Made by a program: the position numbers and the translations under genes. Below, piece by piece: positions 17,737 to 27,786 of a DNA stretch of 64,000 nt. The DNA comes from DATKWD01 sp963704815. Its GTDB lineage: Bacteria > Actinomycetota > Acidimicrobiia > Acidimicrobiales > Salinilacustritrichaceae. The notes under the pieces were generated by a model. It was not told the DNA's origin and ran no database searches. It saw nothing but the letters and a program-made list of their open reading frames with translations. Position 1 is the stretch's first letter. Each line of letters opens with the position of its first letter. The stretch spans positions 496,001 to 560,000 of the forward strand of contig CAVPHU010000005.1 of assembly GCA_963704815.1 (NCBI GenBank). The letters run 5' to 3'.

Positions 17737-17979
17737 GTGTCCACGATGAACGTGGCCCTCCCGGTCGAGCTCAAGTCGTTCGTCGACGAACGCGTCGAGC
17801 GTGACGGCTACGGGTCGAACAGCGAGTACGTGCGCGAACTGATCCGCCGACATCAAGACCGACAGCAACTCCGGCATCTGCTCCTCGACGGCGCAAGCTC
17901 GGCCCCCGGCCCCACCGCCGACGACGCCTACTTCGCCGCACTACGCGGCCGCGTTCCGACCCAGCACCTGACCAGGTGA
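17737..17979 (+). CDS. parD: ParD-like ribbon-helix-helix antitoxin
   Basis: An 80-aa protein starting STMNVALPVELKSFVDERV, the typical ParD/CopG ribbon-helix-helix DNA-binding N-terminus, followed by GSNSEYVRELIRRHQ. The flexible C-terminus normally wraps the ParE toxin. The GTG start at 17737 is preferred because the promoter is 7 nt upstream and homologues begin at this MSTMNV position. It overlaps parE by 4 nt (GTGA). Its toxin partner is interrupted, so it may now be an orphan antitoxin and autorepressor. Confidence 0.85.
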   Translation: MSTMNVALPVELKSFVDERVERDGYGSNSEYVRELIRRHQDRQQLRHLLLDGASSAPGPTADDAYFAALRGRVPTQHLTR

Positions 17980-18131
17980 CCGTCAGACCGGTCCGACTCC
18001 GAGAGTTGGCCGCATCCGACCTCGAGGACGCAGCCGACTACTACCAAGAACCCGCCGGCGCCTCGACCGCGCTCGATTTCATCGACGCAGTCCACGAAGC
18101 GGTCGAACACATCCGAACCAATCCCGGCATC
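17976..18131 (+). pseudogene. parE: parE toxin, 5' half (interrupted)
   Basis: It encodes the N-terminal ~50 residues of a RelE/ParE toxin: RLRELAASDLEDAADYYQ, then AVEHIRTNPGIG. Family similarity stops at the 13-bp repeat. The frame then runs on into antisense VirB4 sequence up to 18380, giving a chimeric tail. The missing C-terminal half is found in frame at 27787-27972. Active toxin is not expected from this half alone. Confidence 0.85.
18117..18129 (+). repeat. Left copy of 13-bp direct repeat (insertion boundary)
   Basis: ACCAATCCCGGCA, codons for TNPG in parE. An identical copy in the same orientation lies at 27787-27799, exactly where parE coding resumes. Beyond the 13 bp, one mismatch is followed by a shared CGG. 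It is a candidate attL core or target duplication. Confidence 0.8.
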
Positions 18132-18137
18132 GGGATG

Positions 18138-18395
18138 GAGCACGGTCTTGACGAGTGCCGACTTGCCGCTACCGGGCTCGCCGAGTATCCAGCAGTTGGG
18201 GTTGGTGACCTGACCGGTGGCGTAGGCCTCGAAGGGATCCCAGCAGAACTCGGCGCCGCCGGCGAGCAAGTCGAGGCCGATGTATGCGCCTCGCCAGCCG
18301 AACGATCCTTGAACCGTGCTGAGGACGTTTGCCCCTATCGGCGGAACGGGGCGGTTGCCAGGATCGGGCGATGTGCCTGAGATCTGTGGCTGACG
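18138..18395 (-). pseudogene. Fragment of VirB4/TraC-type conjugation ATPase
   Basis: Read on the minus strand, the segment encodes PPIGANVLSTVQGSFGW..., then DPFEAYATGQVTNPNCWILG, and a Walker A GEPGSGKSALVKTV, the nucleotide-binding region of actinobacterial conjugative ATPases. It is cut 9 bp from the left repeat right after the P-loop, and its N-terminal side ends before the next USP gene. Only about 85 residues remain of a protein normally above 450. Confidence 0.65.
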
Positions 18396-18467
18396 CGACA
18401 CAACTGGGCCGCAGGCCTTCTGTTCCCTCGTTGCTGGGTTCGGGTCTCGATACGAAGCAGGTACCTC

Positions 18468-19397
18468 ATGGTTGAGTTTCGCAACATCCTGTTCTGCCCC
18501 CTCGGTCGCCGGGAGAACCCCGCGGCCATTCGTCGACTGATCGAACTCGCCGATGAGTGTGATGCGACCATCACGCTGCTCGGCGTCGGGCGAGAACCAC
18601 CGAGGACCTTCAACCCGTTCAAGGATCGTGAGTCCCTCGAGCGCATCGCAGAGGCCGAGCGGGCCGAGGTCGAGCAGCGGCTGACCAGATGGACGGCTGA
18701 TTGTGAAGGGCGAAGCGCGGGAGTGATCGTCAGATCCGGGAACGCCGCATTGACCATCGTCAAGGAGGTGCTCGGTGGTGACCACGACCTGGTCGTGGTC
18801 ACCACCGACGAGGACCAGGAGGATCGGGCGACCATCAAGCGGCTGCTCCGCAAGTGCCCCTGTCCGGTTTGGGTGATCCGGCCTACCCGGGCCAGGACCC
18901 AGCGGGTGATGGTGGCGGTCAACCCCGAGTCCGACGAGGCCGAACTCAACCAGATGCTGCTCCAGCTGGGGGCCGCACTCGTCGACCTGGGCGGAGGAGA
19001 GTTCCACGTCGCCCATGCCTGGGAGCTCTATGCCGAGGACCTGATGCGATCGCCACTCCACGGCGGCTGCTCGGACGCCGAGATCGCCGAACTCCGCCGG
19101 GAGGAACGATCGGAACGCCATCGCGACCTGCTCGCCCTCGTCGGATCCGCCCTGCCTGGCACCATCGGCTGGGACTTGCACCTCGTGAACGGGCCACCGG
19201 CGCCAACCATCGTCGAGCTGGTCGGGCGCCACCGCATCAATCTCTTGGTGATGGGTACCGTGGCCCGGAGAGGGATCGCGGGCGTCATGATGGGCAACAC
19301 CGCTGAGCAGATCCTCGATCAGGTCGGCTGCTCGGTGCTGACCGCGAAGCCCCCGGGGTTCGTCTCGCCGCTCGCTCCGAGAGGCTCCGAGTCGTGA
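18468..19397 (+). CDS. Universal stress protein, tandem-domain (UspE-like)
   Basis: A 309-aa cytoplasmic protein with two USP folds. The second keeps the nucleotide-binding pattern LLVMGTVARRGIAGVMMGNTA (G-2x-G-9x-G-S/T type). The linker KCPCPVWVIRPTRARTQRV is distinctive. A paralogue with the same linker, inverted and frameshifted, lies at 22376-23297. Stress or hypoxia induction is typical of the family. It is followed by two further USP genes in the same direction. Confidence 0.85.
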   Translation: MVEFRNILFCPLGRRENPAAIRRLIELADECDATITLLGVGREPPRTFNPFKDRESLERIAEAERAEVEQRLTRWTADCEGRSAGVIVRSGNAALTIVKEVLGGDHDLVVVTTDEDQEDRATIKRLLRKCPCPVWVIRPTRARTQRVMVAVNPESDEAELNQMLLQLGAALVDLGGGEFHVAHAWELYAEDLMRSPLHGGCSDAEIAELRREERSERHRDLLALVGSALPGTIGWDLHLVNGPPAPTIVELVGRHRINLLVMGTVARRGIAGVMMGNTAEQILDQVGCSVLTAKPPGFVSPLAPRGSES

Positions 19398-19509
19398 GCA
19401 ACCGCACGTTGGGGGCGAAGGCTTCGATACCGCCGCCTCCACCTCCTCCTCGTCCATCTCAGTCCGAGGCCCGCACGTGGCACCGGCCCCACATCTCAAG
19501 GAGTGCAAC

Positions 19510-20382
19510 ATGACCACGATCATCGTCGGTGTCGATGGTTCCGACGCCGCCCGACGGGCGCTCGAGTGGGCGGTCGCCGAGGCGCGGCTTCGCGACGCCC
19601 GGCTCACCGTGGTCCACTCCTTGGAGCACCGCTATTCCGGGGAGGCTTGGATGCTGGCTCAACCCGACTTCACCCAGGTCGATGAGGCGGCCCTGGCCGT
19701 GCTCGACGCGGGGGTCGACCTGGCCTCCGGGCAAGCACCCGGGCTGGAGGTGACCGGCCACCTCGGGTACGGCTCACCTGCGGCCGTGTTGCTCGAGACC
19801 GCCGCGGACGCCCAGATGGTTGTGGTCGGCGCCCGGGGGCTCGGCGGGCTCGCTGGGTTGTGGCTGGGCTCTGTCAGCCGGCAGGTGACCCATCACTCGC
19901 CAGTCCCGGTGGCGGTCGTCCCTTCGGAAGGATCCACCTCTGCTCGCACCGGCCCGGCCCGGGTCGTTGTCGGAGTGGACGGCTCACCGGAGTCAGTCCA
20001 GGCCCTGGGATTCGCGGTCACCGAAGCTCGTGTGCGCGCCGCTCATCTGCGGGTCGTGCACACCTGGACGTTCCCGGCGCTCGCCATCCTGCCGTTCACG
20101 CCCGACGTGCCCAGTCCCGAGGAACTCGCTGCGGACGGCGAGGCGCTCATCGAGCGTTGCCTCGCCGACGCCGGTGGCGCCGATGACGTGACCATCGAGC
20201 CGACCGTCGAAGCGGGGAGCGCGGCGGAGGCCCTCGTCGCCGCTGCTGAAGACGCCGACCTGCTGGTGGTCGGTGCCCGAGGCGCTGGAGGCTTTCTCGG
20301 TCTTCGCGTCGGCTCGGTCGCCGACGCGTGCGCCGGCCGCTCTCCCGTTCCGGTCATCATCGTCCCCTCCGAAGTCCCATGA
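19510..20382 (+). CDS. Universal stress protein, tandem-domain
   Basis: A 290-aa protein with two complete USP domains, each ending in an ATP-binding glycine motif (VVGARGLGGLAGLWLGSVS; VVGARGAGGFLGLRVGSVA) and each opening with GVDGS. The AAGGAG site 6-7 nt before the ATG fixes the start. It is in the same direction as the USP genes on either side. It belongs to the ATP-binding (not UspA) subgroup. Confidence 0.92.
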   Translation: MTTIIVGVDGSDAARRALEWAVAEARLRDARLTVVHSLEHRYSGEAWMLAQPDFTQVDEAALAVLDAGVDLASGQAPGLEVTGHLGYGSPAAVLLETAADAQMVVVGARGLGGLAGLWLGSVSRQVTHHSPVPVAVVPSEGSTSARTGPARVVVGVDGSPESVQALGFAVTEARVRAAHLRVVHTWTFPALAILPFTPDVPSPEELAADGEALIERCLADAGGADDVTIEPTVEAGSAAEALVAAAEDADLLVVGARGAGGFLGLRVGSVADACAGRSPVPVIIVPSEVP

Positions 20383-20426
20383 TCGCCGAAGCGGGCAACA
20401 GCGGGAGCCAACCGAGAGGCGATGGC

Positions 20427-21266
20427 ATGAGTCTGAGGTACGTGGTCGGGATCGACGGATCGGAGCACTCGCGACGCGGACTGGAGTGGACGGTTGGTCA
20501 AGCAGCGGTCCACGGAGCGACGGTCGAGGCAGTCCTGGCGTGGCAATATCCATTCGAGGAGCGACCCTTCAGCCCTTCTCGGGACGACCTCATGGGGCTT
20601 GAGGCCGACTGGACCGACACGCTCGATCGGGTCGTCGGGGAGGTCGGGGTCGGGCAACTCGGCGAGCCCATTGCCTGCGCCATACTCTCCGCGCCTCATG
20701 CCGGAGCGGCGCTGGTCGAGCACGCGAAGGACGCGGACCTGCTCGTGGTTGGGACCAGAGGGCGTGGCGGCTTTCTGGGCCTGTTGTTCGGTTCCGTTGC
20801 CGACTACTGCCTGCACCAGGCAACATGTCCGACGGCGTTCGTCCCTCCGAACCCGTTGCCGACCCGCGGTGGAACCATCGTCGGCCTGGACGGATCTGCG
20901 GCCTCAACTGCGGCGCTCCGATGGGCGGTCGAACGTTCGACCAGGGACGGCGGACGGGTCACGGCGCTGCACGCGTGGAACTGGATCGACAAGCCGAAGG
21001 AAGCCACTTGGGACACCTTCTTCGATGCCGACGACGCCGAGGCGTTCGTCGAAGAGGTGATCGCGTCGAGCGGCGTCGATCGCACGATGATGGACGTGGT
21101 GGTCGTCAACGACCTGCCGTCGCACGCGCTGGTCGAGGCCGCATCGGACGCCGCCCTGCTCGTGGTGGGGTCACACGGGCAGAACGCCGCGAAGATGCTG
21201 CTGAGCGGTTCGGTTGCGCGGCAGGCATCTCACCACTCCCCGGCCCCGGTGGTCATCCACCGATAG
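20427..21266 (+). CDS. Universal stress protein, tandem-domain
   Basis: A 279-aa two-domain USP. Domain 1 has GIDGSEHSRRGLEW and VVGTRGRGGFLGLLFGSVA; domain 2 has GLDGSAASTAALRW and VVGSHGQNAAKMLLSGSVA. ATP binding is expected for both. The ATG of MSLRY is preferred; an alternative ATG at 20379 would overlap the previous stop. It converges on the exchanger gene. Confidence 0.9.
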   Translation: MSLRYVVGIDGSEHSRRGLEWTVGQAAVHGATVEAVLAWQYPFEERPFSPSRDDLMGLEADWTDTLDRVVGEVGVGQLGEPIACAILSAPHAGAALVEHAKDADLLVVGTRGRGGFLGLLFGSVADYCLHQATCPTAFVPPNPLPTRGGTIVGLDGSAASTAALRWAVERSTRDGGRVTALHAWNWIDKPKEATWDTFFDADDAEAFVEEVIASSGVDRTMMDVVVVNDLPSHALVEAASDAALLVVGSHGQNAAKMLLSGSVARQASHHSPAPVVIHR

Positions 21267-21313
21267 TCAAAATCTCGAGGTTCCGTGGCCGATGCCGACT
21301 CCGCGGCCCCAGC

Positions 21314-22327
21314 TCAGACCGCCAGCGCGACCGCAGCAACGGCGCCGACATACGCGACGAGGAGAACGATGCTGTCGGGTTCGAGCCGTTGTGCTCGGTT
21401 GGCCTTGCCGCTGACGATGCTGGCCAGTGCCAGGGACATGAGCAGAATAGCGCCGGTCCCTGCGACGACGTTCGTGGAGTCCACCGCCGCGAGAATGGGT
21501 CCGGGGCGGTAGGCGGCGTCGATGAACACGATCATCGCCATGTTGACGGCGTTGCTGCCCAGCAGGTTCCCGAGCGCGAGATCGAAGGCGCCGAGACGAA
21601 CTGCTGCGAGTGAGGCGGCGAGCTCGGGAAGGGAGGTGCTGACCGCGAGCAGCGTGACACCCAGAAAGCTCTGACTCACCCCGGTGCGCACGGCGATCTC
21701 TTCGGCGGAGAAGGTGAGTGCCGGTGCCGCGACCAGCAGGACGGTGGCAGCCGCTGCGAACCGGATCAGCATCGGCTTGGTGCCGAGCCATCGGTCTCCG
21801 CTGTGTGGACGGCGGAACGGAGTCGGATCGGCTTGGGCGACCCCGATCGGCGGGACTCGCCGGAACCACGCCAGCGCAGCGAGGTAGCCGCACATGATCC
21901 CGATCGGCGTGATGCCGACATGGAAGATGTCGATGCCGGGTGCGGTTGAGATGCCCATGACCGCCAACGCGGTGAGGCCGATGGCGACAGCTGCGACCCT
22001 GGTGTGACCAAGCTCGACCCGTGGCAGCACGTGCCCGCGGTGGCGGAGGTCCACGATCGCAAGGATGGCCATGTTCGCCATGCTCGAACCGAAGAGGTCG
22101 CCGATCGCCAGATCTGGTGCGTCTGATGCTGCGGCGGTGATGTCGGTTGCGAGTTCTGGGAGCGAGGTGGCGACTGCGACGAGCAGTGCCCCCACGTAGA
22201 GCCGTCCGATACCGGTGCGTTCGGCCAGATCATCGCCGACCCTGGCCAGGACGGTGCCTGCCGCCACGACCATGACGACGGCCAGGGCGGCGATCGCAAG
22301 AAGCGCGATTGGCGGAAGGTCAGCCAC
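21314..22327 (-). CDS. CaCA-family Na+(K+)/Ca2+ exchanger
   Basis: A 337-aa membrane protein with about ten helices and the two inverted alpha-repeats that form the ion path: ATSLPELATDITAAASDAPD...GSSMANM and STSLPELAASLAAVRLGAFD...GSNAVNM. It resembles YrbG-type bacterial exchangers. It lies between USP genes inside the parE insertion, about 48 bp after the frameshifted USP in the same direction, so the two may be co-transcribed. Confidence 0.88.
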   Translation of the reverse strand: MADLPPIALLAIAALAVVMVVAAGTVLARVGDDLAERTGIGRLYVGALLVAVATSLPELATDITAAASDAPDLAIGDLFGSSMANMAILAIVDLRHRGHVLPRVELGHTRVAAVAIGLTALAVMGISTAPGIDIFHVGITPIGIMCGYLAALAWFRRVPPIGVAQADPTPFRRPHSGDRWLGTKPMLIRFAAAATVLLVAAPALTFSAEEIAVRTGVSQSFLGVTLLAVSTSLPELAASLAAVRLGAFDLALGNLLGSNAVNMAMIVFIDAAYRPGPILAAVDSTNVVAGTGAILLMSLALASIVSGKANRAQRLEPDSIVLLVAYVGAVAAVALAV

Positions 22328-22375
22328 CGTCGGGGTCGGGCGGCGGTGAGGGCCGGTCGACGAGCGGGAGGAGCG

Positions 22376-23297
22376 TCACGCCGACCGGGGTCGGATCGGA
22401 GACACGAAGCCCGGGGGCTTGATGGCGATCACTGAGCAGTGGACGGCGTCGAGGACACGTTCTGCGGTGTTCCCCATCACCATGGCGCTCACTCCCGTAC
22501 GCGCCACGGTGCCCATCACCAGGACGTTGATGGAGCGCTTGGCCACCAACGCGGGCACGACCTGGGCGGCTGGCCCTTTGGGCAGGTGCACCTGCCACGG
22601 CTCGTGGGCAAGCTGTGATGAGGCCAAGAGGTCTTGGAGCGCTGTTTCGTGCCGCCCTCGTTCTTGCTCGAGAAGCGCGGTGAGTTCCACGGTATCCACG
22701 TGCATGAACCCCGAGCCGCGGAGTGCGGACTCGCCGTAGAGCGCCCACGCGTGCACAACGTGAAGCTCACCTCCGTGAAGGTGGACCATCGATGCTGCGA
22801 GCTCGAGAATGGTGCGATTGAGTTCTGCCTCGTCGGGGTCGGGATTCACTGCGGCGAGCACACGTTGTGTACGAGCGCGGGTCGGGCGGATCACCCACAC
22901 CGGGCACGGACACTTTCGAAGCAGGCGACGGATGGAGGCTTGATCCTCGGCGTCCTCATCGCTGGTGACGACGACGAGATCGTGGCTGCCGGCGAGCACG
23001 CGTTCGATGATCCGCAGCGCGACGTCGCCGACCTCCACATCGATCTCGGCGTCGGTCGATTCCCGGGCCGCCCATCGTTGGAGGAGCTTGTCGATCCGCG
23101 CCCGTTCCGCGAGGACCGCATCCTCGACGAGCCCGTCCCGGTCGAACAGGCGTTGCAGCCGTGTCGGTTCGCCCGCAACCCCGAACAGGGTCAACTCCGC
23201 TCCGCTGCCGCGTGCGAAGCTCGGTGACCCGTCGAATGGCAGCCGGATTGCCCCGGTTGGCGAGAGGAACGAACAGGATGCTCTTGAAACGCTGCAT
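22376..23297 (-). pseudogene. Universal stress protein, frameshifted
   Basis: Same family as the USP at 18468: N-terminus QRFKSILFVPLANRGNPAAI, then a frame change, then ELTLFGVAGEPTRLQ and the KCPCPVWVIRP linker through to the C-terminus KPPGFVSP. One extra base near 23218-23222 (CTTCGCACG where CT-GCACG-like spacing is expected) breaks the frame after about 28 codons. All the rest is well preserved, so inactivation is recent, or the base is an assembly error. Confidence 0.85.
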
Positions 23298-23425
23298 GTC
23301 AGGATGCACCTCTCCGCGGTCGTGGGCCCGTGGCCCGTTGCAGACTAGATGAGGACGTTCTCCGGCCTGGTCGCCGCGCCCTCGGGTGTCGAGCCCCTCG
23401 GCAGGGCGCCTAAGGTCTTGGGACC

Positions 23426-25903
23426 ATGCCAGGGAATGCTGCGGATGCCAGACCGCAGGGTCTCAGCAGCGAACAGGCGCGTGCCCTCCTCGAAGTCCAC
23501 GGACCGAACGCGTTGCCCGCTGCGGACCCGGTGCCGTGGTGGGCGCGGTGGTGCGCCAGCTACAGAGCTCGATCATCTACATCCTGATCTTCGCCCTGGT
23601 GTTCGACGTGGTGGTGTGGATCCTCGACGGCGCCGACGAATGGCCGTTCGAGTCACTGGCGATCGCCACCATTCTGATCTTCAACACCGCCATGGGCGTC
23701 TGGCAGGAGTACCGGGCCGAGGACGCCATCAAACGCCTCCGTGAGCTGTCAGCTCCCCACGTGTGGGTGATGCGCGATCAGCAGCTGTGCCACCTCGACG
23801 CCACGCTGCTGGTGCCCGGCGATGTCGTGCGGGTCGAGGCCGGCGACCGCATCCCGGCAGATGGACTCATCACCAGCGAGCAGCCACTGCAGATCGACGA
23901 GTCGATCCTCACCGGCGAGTCCGTGCCCGTCGATCGTGGCGCCGACGAGGAGGCGTTCGCCGGCACGCTCGCGTTGCGAGGCCTCGCCTGGATCGAGATC
24001 ACCCGAACCGGGGCCGAGTCGGCCATGGGCCGCATCGCCACCATGCTCACCACCGTCGAGGCCGAACGAACACCGCTCGAGCGGCGCATGGAGCACTTCG
24101 GGCACCGCATCGCCCGCTGGATCGCAGCACTCGCGGTCGTCTTGACCGTCGCCGGGGTCGGCATCGAAGGCATCGACCACCTCGACGAAGCCCTGCTGTT
24201 CGCGGTCGCCGTCGCCGTGGCCGCGGTGCCCGAGGGATTGCCGGCGGTCCTCACCCTGACGCTCGCGCTCGGAACCGAGCGCATGAGCGACCGCAACGCC
24301 GTCGTGCGCAAGCTGTCCGCCGTCGAGGCGCTCGGGTCGGTGACGGCCATCGCGACCGACAAGACCGGCACCCTGACCGAGAACACGATGACCGTCCACG
24401 AGCTCGACTCGCCCGACCCGGCTCGCGCCTACCGGGCCATGGTCCTCGCCGCCGATGCCGAGCCAGGCGGGGACACGGGCGATCCCCTCGAGGTCGGTCT
24501 GTACACGTTCGCTGAAGCCAACGGCATCGATCCGGTCGGGCTTCGGGCGGCTCACCCCCGTCAAGCGGCTCGCCCGTTCGATTCGGCCTGGCGGTTCATG
24601 CGGGTAAGCGTCGTCGAGGAGGGTCAGACCGTGGCGTACCTGAAGGGTGCGGCCGAGGTGCTACTCGAGCGCAGCGACCTCGACGAAGCGACGAAGTCGG
24701 ACTGGCACGGTCGCATCGAAGCGGCGGCAGCCGAGGGCTACCGCGTCCTCGGCTTCGCCTGGTCGCCGATGAACAGCGAGGAGGATCTGACCTGGCTCGG
24801 GACGGCCCGGCTCTGGGACCCCCCACGGGCAGAAGTCCCCGACGCCATCGCAGCTGCCCACGACGCAGGCATCCGGGTCCTCATGATCACCGGCGATCAC
24901 CCGGCAACCGCACAGTCCATCGCGTCGAGCCTCGGCATTCCCGCCGAGCATGCCCTCACCGGCGATGACCTCGACACCCTTGCACCCGACCAACTCAGCG
25001 AGGCCGTCGCGGGCGTGAGTGTGTTTGCCCGCGTGAGCCCCGAGCACAAGCTGGCACTCGTCAACGCTCTCAAGCACAGGGGCGAAATCGTCGCCATGAC
25101 CGGCGACGGGGTCAACGATGCGCCCGCCCTCAAGCGTTCCGATGTCGGGGTGGCCATGGGCCAGCGAGGGAGCGACGTCAGCCGAGAGGTCGCGGACCTC
25201 GTGCTCCTCGACGACAACTTCGCCACGATCGCCGCCGCCGTCGAGGAAGGCCGCGGGCATCTACGACAACATCCAGAAGTTCCTTCGGTTCCTGTTCTCC
25301 ACCAACGTCGCCCTCGTGCTGTTGGTCGCGATCGGTGTGGTCGGAGCCGCCATCGGCGACGTCCGCGACAGCATCGGCGACCTGCTCGTCCCCCTCACCG
25401 CTGCTCAGTTGCTGTGGATCAACGTCATCGCCGACGGCCCCCCAGCCCTCGCGCTCGGCCTCGACCGCAATCCCGGCGTCATGAAGCGCAAACCACGACC
25501 CCCCGCCGCCCCGCTGCTGACTCGTCCCGGCATCCAGTTCATCCTCATCAGTGGCGCCCTCAAAGCCGGACTCGGTCTCGGGATCTTCTTCCTCCTGCCC
25601 ACCCTCGACTACAGCGGCGAGGAAACCCGCACCGCCGTCTTCCTCTACGAATCCCTCGCTCAGCTCGCCTTCGTCTACCCCGCACGATTGATCAGTGTCC
25701 GCCCGCTCCCCAACCGAACCCTCAACATCATCGTCGTGGTCAGCGTCCTCCTCCAGATCGCCACGATCACCGTCCCGGGCCTTCGAACGGTGCTGGGTCT
25801 CGAATCCATCGACGGCGCCGCCATTGCCGCGGTCGCGGTGGCCCTCGGAGTCTCCGTTGTGGGAGCATTCGGTCTGGCTCGGGTGACCACCGAAGCCACT
25901 TGA
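23426..25903 (+). pseudogene. P-type Ca2+-like ATPase with two compensating frameshifts
   Basis: An 826-codon-long P2A-type pump. The N-terminal ~40 codons (PGNAADARPQGLSSEQ) and the C-terminal ~220 codons (NIQKFLRFLFSTNVAL onward) are in one frame. The whole middle, with TGES, AAVPEGLP, DKTGTLT and GDGVNDAPALK, is in another. A missing base near 23545-23555 and an extra G near 25254 account for it, and the net length is unchanged. Canonical PEGLP and GDGVNDAP motifs contrast with the variant pump at 14548. Confidence 0.85.
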
Positions 25904-26074
25904 ACGCGGACGAGTGCGAGGCCCCTCCTTCGTGGCGTGCAACACCGATCGCCGAAACGAGGACTGCTCTGGCCGGACATCCCTCGGCTTGTCGGAGAAC
26001 TGCAGACCAGCTCATCGCCGTTCTGTTGCATCATGGGAAGCTCTCTCGTACGAAGGACCCCTGAGGCGGTGCCC

Positions 26075-26566
26075 GTGACGACCATCAACGAGACGAGATT
26101 GCCTGGTGTGGGGACGCTCCACGACTTCGAGTGCCAGAGCGGCGCCCACGTCGGGGTGATCTCGCATCACGCCGGCCGGCGTGAGGTCGTCTTCTACGAT
26201 CCCGACGATCCTGACCGCGTCCGCGAGACGGTCACCATGTCGACCGACGAGGCTCGGGTGCTGGCCGACCTTCTCGGGGGTACGACAGTGACCCAACGGC
26301 TCGATGACCTCCGTCAGGAGATCCATGGGCTCGCTATGGACTGGCTCCCCATCTCAGCCGACAGCCCCTACGTCGGCAAGACGATCGGTGAGACCGCGCT
26401 GCGGAGCCGCACCGGCGTCTCCATCGTCGCTCTCGTCCGTGATGAACAGCCGCTTCCAGCCCCGGGCCCCGACGAGATGCTCCTCGTCGACGACACCGCG
26501 GTCGTCGTCGGAACCGCCGAGGGAATCGACGTGGCTGCAGAGCTCCTCACCGTCCGCGCCCCATGA
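26075..26566 (+). CDS. khtT: K+/H+ antiporter regulatory subunit, KhtT-like
   Basis: A 163-aa cytoplasmic protein with an N-terminal KhtT-type beta domain (ETRLPGVGTLHDFECQSG) and a C-terminal RCK_C/TrkA-C domain (YVGKTIGETALRSRTGVSI). The GTG start 8 nt after GAGG is favoured; the frame is open further upstream. It overlaps the antiporter gene by 4 nt, the standard khtTU arrangement, in which this subunit gates K+ efflux in response to nucleotide or pH. Confidence 0.8.
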   Translation: MTTINETRLPGVGTLHDFECQSGAHVGVISHHAGRREVVFYDPDDPDRVRETVTMSTDEARVLADLLGGTTVTQRLDDLRQEIHGLAMDWLPISADSPYVGKTIGETALRSRTGVSIVALVRDEQPLPAPGPDEMLLVDDTAVVVGTAEGIDVAAELLTVRAP

Positions 26567-27760
26567 TCCTGGCGGCCACGCCGGGCACCGCCGCCCTGCT
26601 TCTCGAGCTGGGCGCCGTCCTCATCGCACTTGCGGTCCTCGGCCGAGTTGCCGCGCGCTTGGGCGTCCCCTCGATTCCCCTCTACCTCATCGCCGGACTC
26701 GCCGTTGGCGAGGGCGGAGTCGTCGAACTCGTCACCGCTCGGACGTTCGTCGAGAGCGGCGCCCAGATCGGTGTCATCCTGCTCCTGCTCCTCCTCGGGC
26801 TGGAGTACACCGGCGAGGAACTGACTTCGGCCCTTCGCCATCATGCAGGAGCCGGCGCGGTCGACCTCGTGCTCAACTTCACACCCGGGCTGATGCTGGG
26901 GCTGGTCTTGGACTGGGACTTCCGCGCGGCCCTGCTGCTCGGCGGCATCACGTACATCTCCTCTTCAGGAATCATTGCCAAGGTCCTCAGTGACCTCGGC
27001 AACACAGGCAACCGGGAAACTCCCGTCGTTCTCGCCATTCTCGTCACCGAGGACTTGGTGATGGCGCTCTATCTGCCGCTCATGGCTGGGCTGCTCATCG
27101 GCGGTGACGCCTTCGACATCGCGCTCGAGGTCAGCATCGCGATTGCCGCTGTGGCGACCGCGCTGGTCGTCGCCATCAGATACGGAAGTCGCATCAGTGC
27201 AATCGTGTTCGACCGCTCCGATGAGAATCTGCTCCTGACCCTGCTCGGCGTCGCTGCTCCTCGTCGCTGGTGTTGCCGAGAGCCTCCAAGCTTCCGCTGC
27301 AGTCGGAGCGTTTCTCGTCGGGATCGCACTCGGTGGCCCGACCGAGCGCGCGGCTCGACAGATCCTCGGTCCACTACGAGACTTGTTCGCGGCCATGTTC
27401 TTCGCGTTCTTCGGGCTCCAGATCAACCCGGCGGACCTTCCTCCAGCCCTCGCGTTGGCGATCGGCCTCGCAGTGGTCACTGCGTGCACAAAGCTGGCGA
27501 CCGGATGGTGGAGCGCCGGTCGGGCTGGCATTGACTCGCCAGGCCGTCTACGCGCGGGCGCAACACTCATCGCGAGGGGGGAGTTCTCCATCGTGATCGC
27601 CGGTATCGCCGTCGCCGAGGGAATCGAGAACGACCTCGGACCTCTCGCCGCGGCCTACGTCCTGACTCTGGCAATCGGAGGACCGCTCATGGCTCGAGCC
27701 GCCGATCCGATCGCACGCAGCCTGGGCCCACGATCGAGACGCGGCCGCACCTCCACCTGA
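26563..27760 (+). pseudogene. khtU: CPA2 K+/H+ antiporter, KhtU-like, frameshifted
   Basis: The N-terminal ~230 residues (AARLGVPSIPLYLIAGLAVG, GLEYTGEEL, YISSSGIIAKVL) are CPA2-type transmembrane sequence. An extra base near 27247-27252 shifts the frame; the rest (SLLLVAGVAESLQASAAVG, FFAFFGLQINP, ARGEFSIVIAG) continues in the next frame to 27760. There is no RCK domain, as expected when KhtT is separate. Joined, it would be near full length (about 400 codons). Confidence 0.85.
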
Positions 27761-27786
27761 CTCGTCTCGGGTAGGCGGTGATCAGC

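Noticed and set aside
17928..19607. Long minus-strand frame (about 560 codons) over the USP gene
   Set aside because: Only its C-terminal ~85 codons (the VirB4-like segment) show family similarity; the rest is antisense to a good USP gene.
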